Positions 27,918 to 35,614 of a stretch of 64,000 bases of DNA are shown here, one piece after another. Source of the stretch: Hypericibacter terrae (lineage in GTDB: Bacteria > Pseudomonadota > Alphaproteobacteria > Dongiales > Dongiaceae); assembly GCF_008728855.1 (NCBI RefSeq), contig NZ_CP042906.1, positions 1,736,001 to 1,800,000 on the forward strand, in the 5' to 3' direction. The position numbers and the translations under genes were made by a program. The notes below the pieces were generated by a model. It was not told the origin of the DNA. It did not search any database and saw only the letters and a list, made by a program, of their open reading frames with translations. The number at the start of each line of letters is the position of its first letter. Within the stretch, counting starts at the first letter, position 1.

Positions 27918-28271
27918 ATGATCGTTAAGAGGCCGCCCGCACGTTTGATCATCGCGATCATTGTCGTTCTCATCGTCGCGGTGACGATGTCCCAGACCAT
28001 GCGAGCGTCCGAAACCAAAACGACCGAACGGATTTCGGCCGCCGGTTTCATCGCCATTCGCACCGCTGCGCAGAAGCTGGAAGAACAAGGCGTGCCGGTT
28101 GACGGCTATAAGATCTCGGTGGAGACGTCGGCCGCCGGCATTACCGTGTTCTTCCTCGATCCGAAGGACTGCGGCTCGGGTTGGCGAGGAAACTGCGGCG
28201 ATATGGCGGGCTTCGAAGCGGAGCTGACGGCGGACGGCAAGCAGGTCCTCAAATCTCACTTCATCCGGTAA
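27918..28271 (+). CDS. Membrane-anchored small protein of unknown function
   Basis: A 117-residue protein with one N-terminal hydrophobic helix (residues 9-27), probably an uncleaved anchor, and an extracytoplasmic domain that contains a Cys pair in DCGSGWRGNCGD and ends FEAELTADGKQVLKSHFIR. The last part resembles small secreted domains with an antiparallel sheet, without a firm family. Third gene of the plus-strand run. The copy of the rpmG terminator repeat begins 2 bases after its stop. Confidence 0.6.
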   Translation: MIVKRPPARLIIAIIVVLIVAVTMSQTMRASETKTTERISAAGFIAIRTAAQKLEEQGVPVDGYKISVETSAAGITVFFLDPKDCGSGWRGNCGDMAGFEAELTADGKQVLKSHFIR

Positions 28272-28272
28272 G

Positions 28273-28332
28273 CCCCCAAAAGCCGAAGGCCGCGCACCTT
28301 TCGGTCTCGCGGCCTCCTAGCCTCACGACGGC
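28273..28332 (-). repeat. 60-bp direct repeat, copy of rpmG terminator (distal copy)
   Basis: 58 of 60 bases match 29571-29630 in the same orientation. It contains the AGGCCGCG...CGCGGCCT stem (28287-28294 with 28308-28315) and the AAAA tract that reads as TTTT on the minus strand. It lies directly downstream of the XRE gene and can terminate it. Together with the other copy it brackets the toxin-antitoxin segment. Confidence 0.9.
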
Positions 28333-28339
28333 ACTGCGA

Positions 28340-28663
28340 CTATCCGGCTTTCGGTCGGTGACCTGCCGCTGCGGTGGCCGTGATCGCCGTATCCAGTTCC
28401 AGGGCCGTCAACAGGCGCATCAGTTGCTGACTGGACAAATTCCTCAGCCGGCCATTGAGCAGAGCGGAGACCGTCGGTTGATCGATCTCCATGAGCGCGG
28501 CAGCAGCCTTTTGAGTCAGGCGGCGATGCTTGATGATGCGCCATATATGGTGCGCCAATTGTGCCTTGGCGAGTTCCTCTTCGGGTTCGGTAAGACCCAG
28601 ATCGGCGAACACATTGCCGCTGCCGGCGGTCACGGACATTCGGGATTTCCGCTTTTTGACCAT
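28340..28663 (-). CDS. XRE-family antitoxin-like DNA-binding protein
   Basis: A 107-residue protein. The start contains SGNVFADLGLTEPEEELAKAQL, typical of the HigA-2 class of XRE antitoxins, and residues 48-90 form the helix-turn-helix (LTQKAAAALMEIDQPTVSAL). Its usual partner, a RelE/HigB-like toxin gene directly upstream, is absent. The gene upstream is instead the higA of a different HigBA pair, 66 bases away. It is either an orphan antitoxin, possibly cross-acting, or a second regulator of the module. Confidence 0.85.
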   Translation of the reverse strand: MVKKRKSRMSVTAGSGNVFADLGLTEPEEELAKAQLAHHIWRIIKHRRLTQKAAAALMEIDQPTVSALLNGRLRNLSSQQLMRLLTALELDTAITATAAAGHRPKAG

Positions 28664-28729
28664 TGGCCATGATCCTCTCTGGCGCGCTCGAGCCGGCGTC
28701 CGCAGGGCAACGGGGATGCGGTGAGGCGA

Positions 28730-29176
28730 CTAGGCTCGTGGTGCCGATCGTCGCGACCGCTTGCGTGCCACGCTAGGCGCTGCGGCCCTGGTCCGTCGGG
28801 GCGACGAGGCAAGCGCGTAGGGGCCGATCAACGCCTCGGCTGGAATCTTCAATGTACGATGCAGGCGCCAGATCATGGGCAAAGTGAGATGCCGCTTGCG
28901 CGCCAGAATCTCGGAGACGCGCGCTCTCGATCCCAGAATTGGCTCGAGCTGCGCACGCGTCACGCCGCGTTGTTCCATGGCAAATTCGATGGCGGCGACG
29001 GGGTCGGGCGGATCGATCGGCCAGTGCCGGTTCTCATAATCGCCGATCACCAACGCAAGGAGATCGAAGCGATCGCCTTCGCGTGATCCCGGTACCGGCT
29101 CCTTCTCGAAGTAGCGCTCGATCTCCTTCAGCGCGGCGTCGTAGTCGGCTTCATTCTTGAGCGGACGGATCTGCAT
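28730..29176 (-). CDS. higA: Type II antitoxin HigA
   Basis: A 148-residue antitoxin. The N-terminal part (MQIRPLKNEADYDAALKEIE, ending near residue 50) is the HigA toxin-contact region, and the helix-turn-helix lies about 68-120 (RAQLEPILGSRARVSEIL, then LTLPMIWRLH). The C-terminus is a basic tail rich in Arg and Ser, longer than in most HigA proteins. It overlaps the toxin stop by one base (TGATG), giving tight coupling. As in HigBA generally, it should neutralise the toxin and repress the shared promoter. Confidence 0.9.
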   Translation of the reverse strand: MQIRPLKNEADYDAALKEIERYFEKEPVPGSREGDRFDLLALVIGDYENRHWPIDPPDPVAAIEFAMEQRGVTRAQLEPILGSRARVSEILARKRHLTLPMIWRLHRTLKIPAEALIGPYALASSPRRTRAAAPSVARKRSRRSAPRA

Positions 29177-29469
29177 CAGACGGTCCTCGGGTCGATGTCG
29201 TCATAGTCTGCGTGAGTGCCGATGAACTTCACCAGAACGCGCTGGTAGGTGTAGGAGACATGCACGACCAGCCGGTATTTGTTCCCGCCGATGTCGAAGA
29301 TCACCCGGTTGTCGCTGACGAAATCGGCCGTCCCGTAACGGGCCTTGATGTCGGCAGACCCCTTCCACGAGGATTTGGCGACGACGGCGTACCAGCTGCG
29401 CAGCGGAGCCTCGGCTTGGGGATGCTTCGCCCAGAACTGTTTCAAGGTCCGGCGGGCGATGATCTGCAT
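29176..29469 (-). CDS. higB: Type II toxin HigB (mRNA interferase)
   Basis: A 97-residue RelE-superfamily toxin of the HigB_toxin branch. QIIARRTLKQFWAKHPQAE, KARYGTADFV, RVIFDIGGNKYRLVVHV and FIGTHADYDDID are the family landmarks, with conserved Arg, Lys and Tyr/His residues of the ribosome-dependent nuclease site in the second half. The toxin gene precedes the antitoxin, the reverse of most type II modules but usual for HigBA. The ATG lies about where transcription should start from the promoter at 29476-29504, so the message may be leaderless. Confidence 0.9.
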   Translation of the reverse strand: MQIIARRTLKQFWAKHPQAEAPLRSWYAVVAKSSWKGSADIKARYGTADFVSDNRVIFDIGGNKYRLVVHVSYTYQRVLVKFIGTHADYDDIDPRTV

Positions 29470-29475
29470 GGTGGC

Positions 29476-29526
29476 ACTTTAGGATGTTCCCATTGTGGGA
29501 ACAAGCTAAATCCGATGGTGGGAACA
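29476..29526 (-). promoter_or_regulatory. higBA promoter with HigA operator
   Basis: On the minus strand, TTGTTC (29504-29499) and TAAAGT (29481-29476) are 17 bases apart. The spacer and -35 lie in a perfect palindrome TGTTCCCA-TTG-TGGGAACA (29485-29503). A further half-site TGGGAACA lies at 29519-29526, 23 bases away. This is a typical autoregulated antitoxin operator. The predicted transcript start falls on or next to the higB ATG. Confidence 0.7.
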
Positions 29527-29570
29527 AAGAGGCGGGGGGTGCCGTAACGCCACCGTGGCTGTAGGTTTGT

Positions 29571-29630
29571 CCCCCAAAAGCCGAAGGCCGCGCACCTTTC
29601 GGTGTCGCGGCCTCCTAGCCTCTCGACGGC
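29571..29630 (-). terminator. rpmG intrinsic terminator in 60-bp direct repeat (proximal copy)
   Basis: The stem AGGCCGCGCACC (29585-29596), loop TTTC, and GGTG-T-CGCGGCCT (29601-29613) give 12 pairs with one bulge. On the minus strand TTTT follows close to the stem. It is 41 bases past the rpmG stop. The same 60 bases occur at 28273-28332 with two changes. Confidence 0.8.
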
Positions 29631-29670
29631 GCTGGGGCTAACCCCGCGCCGGAGCGCGTGCGAGCGCTCC

Positions 29671-29838
29671 CTACTTGATCTTGTATTCCTTGAACGCGAC
29701 ATGCTTGCGCGCGACCGGATCGTACTTCTTGAACTCGAGCTTCTCGGTCTTCGTGCGCGGGTTCTTCTTGGTCACGTAATAGAAGCCGGTGTCGGCCGTG
29801 CTGACCAATTTGATGAGGATCGTGCTGCTCTTGGCCAT
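29671..29838 (-). CDS. rpmG: 50S ribosomal protein L33
   Basis: A 55-residue protein, [20 protein letters not shown] onward, ending FKEYKIK. It has the L33 pattern [20 protein letters not shown] and lacks the CxxC pairs, so it is the zinc-independent C-minus form. It sits at the end of the minus-strand housekeeping block, after the Nudix gene, as in other alphaproteobacteria, and is followed by a clear intrinsic terminator. L33 is a small protein near the ribosomal E site. Confidence 0.95.
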   Translation of the reverse strand: MAKSSTILIKLVSTADTGFYYVTKKNPRTKTEKLEFKKYDPVARKHVAFKEYKIK

Positions 29839-29959
29839 GGTGGGCCGCTCCTGAAAACCGCTTCAAAACAGGCGGCGGAAGATAAGCGTTTCCCGGTTTA
29901 AGTCAAGTTTTCCGGGGGGTTGTCGGGGGTGGCGGAACGCCCCGGCGGCCGGTCTCGGC

Positions 29960-30646
29960 CTAGCCCCGGCGGGGCTTGGCTACATCCTTGATATAGCGGA
30001 ACAAAGCGGGATTCTCGGCGCCCGGGCGGTGGCCCCGCTGCCAGCGCCGGAGAGCCTCCGCCAGCACATATTCGGTCACATCGACCAGGTTCATGCTCGC
30101 CATGGCCTCGACCGGGCGCCAGGCCAGATCCACGAGCTCGCCATCGCCGGCGAGCTGGCCCTGGGCCGCCGCCCCGTCGCCCAGGAAGAAGCGGCTGTTA
30201 TAGCGCCGGTGCGAGCTCCGGGGCGTGATCGCCCGGCAGATGAAATCGAACGCCTCGAAGCGGGGCGCCAGGCCGCGCTCGGCGAACTGGCGCCAGATGT
30301 CGGCCCTGGGCGGATGGGCGGGCTGCGGGCCGGGCGCCCCAATCAGCAGGCCCGTCTCCTCGAAGGTCTCGCGAATGGCGGCGCGCAGGTAAGTGGCGGG
30401 ACGCTTGCGCGGCGCCGCCCGGCGCAGCGCGGTCTCGACCCCCGGGGCCAGATGCTCCTCGAAGCCGGAGGGCAGCCGGTCTTGCGGATCCACGCGCCCG
30501 CCCGGGAAGACATAGATGTCGGGCAGGAACTTCGCCTTGCCATGGCGGCGTCCCATCAGCACCTCGGGGCCGCCATGGGCGCCCTCGCGCAGCAGGACGA
30601 TGCCCGCCGCGTCGACCGGCCTGACCAGAGGGATCGTCTCGGTCAC
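29960..30646 (-). CDS. Nudix hydrolase (NUDT19/CoA-diphosphatase-like)
   Basis: A 228-residue Nudix protein. The fold start is AAGIVLLREG and FPGGRVDPQD. The catalytic helix is AAIRETFEETGLL. The Nudix box is interrupted: about 40 residues (PSGFEEHLAPG...RPATYLR) separate the GG of the first part from RETFEETG, as in the NUDT19/CoA-diphosphatase subgroup. It would hydrolyse a nucleoside diphosphate linked to another group. The substrate is unknown. It lies between the S41 protease and rpmG, a position held by a Nudix gene in many relatives. Confidence 0.85.
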   Translation of the reverse strand: MTETIPLVRPVDAAGIVLLREGAHGGPEVLMGRRHGKAKFLPDIYVFPGGRVDPQDRLPSGFEEHLAPGVETALRRAAPRKRPATYLRAAIRETFEETGLLIGAPGPQPAHPPRADIWRQFAERGLAPRFEAFDFICRAITPRSSHRRYNSRFFLGDGAAAQGQLAGDGELVDLAWRPVEAMASMNLVDVTEYVLAEALRRWQRGHRPGAENPALFRYIKDVAKPRRG

Positions 30647-30694
30647 CGGGAGCCGACCGTGTCGCTCGTCATGTTTCGACCGCTTCGCTCCGGG

Positions 30695-32290
30695 CTATGG
30701 AGCCTGCGTGACGGCGGCGGCTTCGGCGGCATCGGCCGGCGAGGGTGACTCGCCCAACGCCACCGCACGGGTGTAGAGCAGCGGCTTGTGGATCAGGTCC
30801 AGCGCCATCTCGACATCGGTCGCGGGTTCCGACTTCACCTGCGGGCAGGTCTTGCGCAGCTTGTCCATCTCGGCCGTGTCGGTGGGTTTCAGCGCGTTGC
30901 GCTCGGCCACGGGGATGGCCCGCAGCTCGTTATGCTCGAGCTCGGTCATCAGCTCCGACGGGCTGTGGCCGTTGGTGCAGATCGACGGCAACACGCCGAG
31001 CTTGTTCAAGGTATAGCCCGAGGGCGCATGGAAGCGCGCCCAGGTGAGGGTCAGCTCGCCGCTGTTGGGCAGGCGCAGCACCGTCTGCACCGTTCCCTTG
31101 CCGTAGGAGTTGCTGCCGATCACGACCGCGCGGCCGCTGTCCTGCAGCGCCGCCGCCACGATTTCCGAGGCCGAGGCGGAGTTGCCATTGACCAGCACCA
31201 CGATCGGCCGGCCGTCGGCGAGGTCGCCCGCGGTCGCTTCGAAATACTGATGGCTGTCGGGATGGCGGCCATGGGTCGAGACGATGCGGCCCTTCTGCAT
31301 GAAGACGTCGGAGACCGCGACCGCTTCGTCCAGGAGCCCGCCCGGATTGCTGCGCAGGTCCAGCACATAGCCGGTGATGTTGGCGGCGCCGATCTCCGAC
31401 TTCGCATGGGAGATCTCGCGCTCCAGGCTTTCGGAGGTGTCGGAATTGAAGCCGTAGATATGGAAATAGGCGACGTTGCCTTCGGGGTGATAGACCACCG
31501 TCTCCGGCACCACATGGGCGCGCGACAGCAGGATCGTCGTCGGTACGGTGGTGTCGGCCTTCAGCAGCTTCAGCTCGACGCGGCTGTCCACGGGCCCGCG
31601 CAGCTTGTCCACCACCTGGTGCTGGTCGAGCCCCGCCACATCCTGCCCGTCGATCGCGAGGATGATGTCGTCGGTCTGCAGGCCGGCGCGCTGGGCCGGC
31701 GTGTAGTTCATGACCGAGATGATGCGCACGCGGCTGTCGGCGACCGCGACCTTCACCCCGATCCCGCCGAAGCCGTCGCGCGAGGCGCGGTTCTCGTCGG
31801 CGTCGGCCGCGCTCGAATAGCGCGAGAAGCCGTCGAGCTTCGAGACCATGCCGTCGAACACCGCCTCGTAGATCTTCTCGGGCGGGGTCAGGGCCAGTTT
31901 CGCCGAATGGAGCTTCGCGGTCTCGACATAGCGGGCGGCGAGCTCGCCCCAGTCGGTCGCGTCATAGGCGGAGGGCGCATCGAAGCGAACCGATTCCTGG
32001 CCGTCGATGTCGAGCTCGACCTCGGTGCTGTTGCGCCGCAGGCCGATCGCCGGATCGAAGGCATCGAGGCGCTTCAAGCCCTCGACGGTGACGTCGCCCA
32101 GATTGATGCGGTCGATATAGACGGCGTCGATGTCGTTCAGGCCCGTCACGAACATGTCGCGGGTCTCGTCACGGTCGCCGGTGGCCGTGCCCGGGCCGTC
32201 CGTGCTGCCGCAGGCCGCGAGAGCCAACATCGTCATGAGCGCTGCCAGCGGCAGGAGCCGCGGCGCGCTGTTGATCAGTCTCCCACCCAT
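30695..32290 (-). CDS. S41-family C-terminal processing peptidase, lipoprotein
   Basis: A 531-residue envelope protease. The lipobox LAAC (Cys27) follows a hydrophobic segment, so it is a membrane-anchored lipoprotein. The PDZ domain covers about 175-255 (GFGGIGVKV, GLQTDDIILAIDG). The S41 catalytic Ser lies in NGNSASASEI (residues 368-377) and the general-base Lys398 in SYGKGTVQ. The long upstream frame is low complexity and overlaps palindromic repeats. The start at ATG 32288-32290 gives MGGRLINSAP. Expected role: trimming of periplasmic or membrane proteins, as for CtpA. Confidence 0.9.
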   Translation of the reverse strand: MGGRLINSAPRLLPLAALMTMLALAACGSTDGPGTATGDRDETRDMFVTGLNDIDAVYIDRINLGDVTVEGLKRLDAFDPAIGLRRNSTEVELDIDGQESVRFDAPSAYDATDWGELAARYVETAKLHSAKLALTPPEKIYEAVFDGMVSKLDGFSRYSSAADADENRASRDGFGGIGVKVAVADSRVRIISVMNYTPAQRAGLQTDDIILAIDGQDVAGLDQHQVVDKLRGPVDSRVELKLLKADTTVPTTILLSRAHVVPETVVYHPEGNVAYFHIYGFNSDTSESLEREISHAKSEIGAANITGYVLDLRSNPGGLLDEAVAVSDVFMQKGRIVSTHGRHPDSHQYFEATAGDLADGRPIVVLVNGNSASASEIVAAALQDSGRAVVIGSNSYGKGTVQTVLRLPNSGELTLTWARFHAPSGYTLNKLGVLPSICTNGHSPSELMTELEHNELRAIPVAERNALKPTDTAEMDKLRKTCPQVKSEPATDVEMALDLIHKPLLYTRAVALGESPSPADAAEAAAVTQAP

Positions 32291-32713
32291 CCGGGTGTCC
32301 TCATCACGATCGAAGTCGGGGCCAGGTCCCGCGCCTTGGTTACGAGCCGGCTGCCGGGCCGGATTGGCTGGCAGATTAGCAAAAAACGGCGAAAAGGCGA
32401 CATATCTCCGCGCGACCTGCGGCATTTTTGCCGGAATTTCATGGAGATGGGCGCTGGGAACCGGTGTCGTTCCCAAAAACTTCACCCCCTTCCCCGACGG
32501 CGAAGCCGGCGAGCGGGAGGGGGTAGGGGGAGGGTATTCGATCCCGGGGCGAGACGAGTGAATCCCCTCCCCCAACTTTTGGGGGAGGGCAGGGAGGGGG
32601 ATGGCTCGGTCCACGATCTCGTCGGGATGCGAAGGGGCCGATACCGAGCAGCCCCCTCCCCAACCCTCCCCCAAAAATTGGGGGAGGGGATTCCCTCGCC
32701 GCTTCGTCTGGAC
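32291..32713. other. Gene-free region between S41 protease and rnr
   Basis: 423 bases with no coding gene. The protease-proximal half should contain the protease promoter. No consensus boxes are obvious. The rnr-proximal half consists of three palindromic repeats described separately. Confidence 0.6.
32485..32690. repeat. Cluster of three palindromic GGGGAGGG repeats
   Basis: Copies at 32485-32534 (an extended form with a GC-rich insert between the arms), 32564-32601 (CCCTCCCCCAA-CTT-TTGGGGGAGGG hairpin, tail to the right) and 32652-32690 (CCCTCCCCCAA-AAA-TTGGGGGAGGG, tail to the left). The last two form a tail-to-tail pair. They follow the rnr 5'-3' gene end on the side of its stop and may terminate transcription from rnr. 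Confidence 0.8.
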
Positions 32714-35065
32714 CTAGCGCTTCTTCTTCCCGCGCTTCGGGCCCTTGCCGCTCTTCGCGCGCGGTCCTTTGCCGGCGCCGCGGGGCGGGCTTTTGCGCTT
32801 GGCGCCGCCGCGCTTGCGCGAGGGGGGCGCGAAGCCGCCCGGCTTGCGCCCGTCCGGGCGGCCGCGCGGACGCGCTTCGGAAACGCGCAACGAGGTCGGC
32901 TCGGCGGCCGCGTCTTCGCCTTCGATGATATGGAGCAGCAGCCCGCCGGTGGCGGCGTCGGCCTGTATGAGGCGCAGATGGACCGGCTCGCCCAGCCGGT
33001 ATTCGCGGCCCCAGCGCCGGCCGATCAGCGCATGGGCGCGTTCGTCATGGTCGTACCAGTCGTCGGGCAGGCTGCCCATCGGCACCAGCCCGCTGGCACC
33101 GGTATCTTCCAGGGTCACGAACAGGCCGAAGCGGGTGACGCCGTTGATGCGGCCCTTGAAGACCTGGCCCTCGCGATTGGCGAGAAAGGCGGCGGCATAG
33201 CGGTCCATCGCGTCGCGCTCGGCCGCGGCGGCGCGGCGCTCGGTCGAGGAAATATGCTGGCCCAGGCTCTCGAAATTCGCCTCGGCGTCCTTCGGCAGGC
33301 CGTCATCGCCGAAATGATGCGCGTCGATCAGCGCGCGATGGACCAGCAGGTCCGAATAGCGCCGGATCGGCGAGGTGAAATGCGCATAGCGCGAGAGGGC
33401 CAGGCCGAAATGGCCCAGGTTATGCGGGCTGTAATTGGCCTGGGCCTGGGTGCGCAGCACCAGGTCGTGGATCATCGCGGCGTAGGTGGTGCCGCGCACC
33501 TTCACCAGCAGCTCGGTGAACATCTTCGGCCGCAGCACCTGGCCCTTCGCGAGATTGAGGCCGAGGCCCTTGAGGCTTTCGCGCAGGGCGTCGACCTTGG
33601 CCGCGTCCGGCTGGTCATGGACGCGATACATCACCGGCTGGCGCTTGACCTCGAGCGTCTCGGCCGCGGCGACATTGGCCGCGATCATGAATTCCTCGAT
33701 CAGCTTGTGGCTGTCGAGGCGCTCGCGCGGCGCGATCTTGAGGATATGGCCCTGCTCGTCGAGCACCACGCGCCGCTCGGGAATGTCGAGCTCGAGCGTG
33801 CCGCGCCGCTCGCGCTCGGCGAGCAGCGCCTTGAAGGCGCCATAGAGCGGCTTGACGACGGGCTCGAGCAGCGGGGCCGTGAGGTCGTCGGGCTGGCCGT
33901 CGATCGCCGCCTGCATGCGGGTGTAGGTGAGGCGTGCCGCCGAGCGCATCAGACCGCGATAGAAACGGTGCGAAAGCTTCTCGCCCCGGTCGTTGAAGAC
34001 CATGCGCACGGCCAGGCAGCCACGGTCTTCGTTGGGTTTCAGCGAGCACCAGCCGTTGGAGAGCTCCTCGGGCAGCATCGGCACGACGCGGTCGGGGAAA
34101 TAGACCGAGTTGCCGCGCTCGCGCGCGGCACGATCGAGTGCCGAGCCGGGCGTCACATAATGGGCAACATCCGCGATCGCGACGACAACCTGCCAGCCGC
34201 CGGAATTCTTCGGATCGTCATCCTCGGTGGCCCAGACTGCATCGTCGAAATCGCGCGCATCCTCGCCGTCGATGGTGACGAGCGGCATGTCGCGCAGATC
34301 GGTGCGCGTGCCCAGCGTCACGGGGCCGGCATTCCGGGCCTCGGTCAGCGCGTCCTCGGTGAAGCGGGTCGGGATCTCCTGCTCGGCGATGGCGATCAGG
34401 CTGATGGTCCTGGGCTCGCCGAACCGCCCCAGCCGCTCCGCGACGCGGCCCTGCAGCCGGCCGGTGCGATGGGTGTGCAGCACCTCGAGCGCCACCAGCT
34501 CGCCGGGCTCCGCACCGTTGGTGTGCGGCGGCATGATGCGATATTCGGCCTTCACGCGACGGTCGGTGGGGCGCAGCTGTCCGCCGCCTTCGGGATGTTT
34601 CTCGAAGATGCCGATGATGCGCGAGGGCTGGCCGACCAGCTGGCGGATCAAGCGCGCGCTGTAGCTGTCGGCACCGGTGCGCGAGAGCCGTGCCAGGATG
34701 CGGTCGCCCGCGGCCAGGGCCGGGCTTCCACGGCGCTCGGGCGCCACCTCGATGCGCGGCGGTGCCTCCTCGCTGGCCCAGCTCACGGGCCGCGCCAGCA
34801 GATCGCCGTCGGGATCCGGCCCGTCGATCACCAGCACCGCGACCTCGGGCAGGCTGCCGGGCGGGGCCATGCGCCGCTTGCGGCCGCGATCGACCTCGCC
34901 GCTCTCGGCCAGCTCCTTCAGCAGCGCCTTCAGCGGAATCTTGTCGGCGCCCTTGATCTGGAAAGCGCGCGCGATCTCCCGCTTGCCGACCGGCGTCGGG
35001 CTCTGGCGGATGAAGTCGAGGATCTGTTCGCGCGTCGGCAGCGACGGCGCCTTGCCGCGGACCAT
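32714..35065 (-). CDS. rnr: Ribonuclease R
   Basis: A 783-residue RNase II-family exoribonuclease that degrades structured RNA. In order: N-terminal helix-turn-helix-like region (about 1-70), cold-shock domains (about 75-240), RNB catalytic domain (about 260-590) with the metal-binding Asp cluster in TIDGEDARDFDDAVW, and an S1 domain (about 625-710, ...GQVFKGRINGVTRFGLF). The Lys/Arg-rich tail to residue 783 is typical of RNase R and assists duplex unwinding. It is located between topA/cupin and the S41 gene. Confidence 0.95.
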   Translation of the reverse strand: MVRGKAPSLPTREQILDFIRQSPTPVGKREIARAFQIKGADKIPLKALLKELAESGEVDRGRKRRMAPPGSLPEVAVLVIDGPDPDGDLLARPVSWASEEAPPRIEVAPERRGSPALAAGDRILARLSRTGADSYSARLIRQLVGQPSRIIGIFEKHPEGGGQLRPTDRRVKAEYRIMPPHTNGAEPGELVALEVLHTHRTGRLQGRVAERLGRFGEPRTISLIAIAEQEIPTRFTEDALTEARNAGPVTLGTRTDLRDMPLVTIDGEDARDFDDAVWATEDDDPKNSGGWQVVVAIADVAHYVTPGSALDRAARERGNSVYFPDRVVPMLPEELSNGWCSLKPNEDRGCLAVRMVFNDRGEKLSHRFYRGLMRSAARLTYTRMQAAIDGQPDDLTAPLLEPVVKPLYGAFKALLAERERRGTLELDIPERRVVLDEQGHILKIAPRERLDSHKLIEEFMIAANVAAAETLEVKRQPVMYRVHDQPDAAKVDALRESLKGLGLNLAKGQVLRPKMFTELLVKVRGTTYAAMIHDLVLRTQAQANYSPHNLGHFGLALSRYAHFTSPIRRYSDLLVHRALIDAHHFGDDGLPKDAEANFESLGQHISSTERRAAAAERDAMDRYAAAFLANREGQVFKGRINGVTRFGLFVTLEDTGASGLVPMGSLPDDWYDHDERAHALIGRRWGREYRLGEPVHLRLIQADAATGGLLLHIIEGEDAAAEPTSLRVSEARPRGRPDGRKPGGFAPPSRKRGGAKRKSPPRGAGKGPRAKSGKGPKRGKKKR

Positions 35066-35119
35066 GGGCTTATGAGTTCCGCCCGGCCTTGCGGCCGGGC
35101 TCGAGGAGCGGGGAGCGGA

Positions 35120-35416
35120 TCAGGGCTTGGTCTTGAATTCGATTTCGACGAACGCGAACTCGTAGGCGTTGGCGTTGATCACGTTATGCTCGACGCCGAG
35201 GGAGCGGTAATAGGAACGGCCCGCCTCGAGTTCGGCGAACTTCTCTTCCTTGCCGTCCCACAGCTTGAGCTTGCCGGTGGTGAGCGGCACCACGACATAG
35301 TCGTATTCGTGGCGGTGCCAGGTGGTCTCCGCGCCCGGCGCGAAACGCCACTGGATCACCCGCACGCGATCGTTATCGACCTGCAAGGTGGGCTGGGCCT
35401 GGGGAACTTGGGCCAT
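35120..35416 (-). CDS. Cupin-domain protein
   Basis: A 98-residue single cupin starting MAQVPQAQPT. The metal-ligand first motif is WHRHEYDYVVVPLTTGKL (two His, Glu), and the second motif includes SLGVEHNVIN with the third His. Another in-frame ATG lies 6 codons upstream (35434). I prefer the inner ATG because AAGGA lies 10 bases before it. Small cupins of this type may be isomerases, dioxygenases or sensors. No substrate can be named. Inserted between topA and rnr, which usually adjoin. Confidence 0.8.
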   Translation of the reverse strand: MAQVPQAQPTLQVDNDRVRVIQWRFAPGAETTWHRHEYDYVVVPLTTGKLKLWDGKEEKFAELEAGRSYYRSLGVEHNVINANAYEFAFVEIEFKTKP

Positions 35417-35503
35417 GGTCGGCGGGTCCTTCATGCTGGAATTCGAGGAGGCGCCAGCATAGCAGAGGCGGGCGAGGAGAGGCGCGGGGGCTCGGGAAAT
35501 TGT

Positions 35504-35601
35504 CCCCTCCCCCCTTGAGGGGGAGGGTCAGGGAGGGGGAATACGCGGCATCGATCCAGTCTTCCCACTCCCTGGCCCTCTCCCGCAGGCGGGAGAGGGG
35601 A
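35504..35601. repeat. Palindromic GGGGAGGG repeat pair, tail to tail
   Basis: Copies at 35504-35540 (hairpin CCCTCCCCC-CTTG-AGGGGGAGGG, tail TCAGGGAGGGGG) and 35563-35601 (tail first, then CCCTCTCCCGC-AG-GCGGGAGAGGG). They lie directly downstream of topA and upstream of the cupin gene on the minus strand. Confidence 0.8.
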
Positions 35602-35614
35602 TTCAGCTTCCGCT

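Noticed and set aside
28273-29630. CRISPR-like repeat arrangement
   Set aside because: Only two copies, 1.3 kb apart with genes between, and each is a terminator hairpin.
30788-35518. 1576-codon open frame on the plus strand across the S41 protease, RNase R and cupin genes
   Set aside because: It is antisense to three well-identified genes, has no domain or signal and is the usual third-position effect of very high GC.
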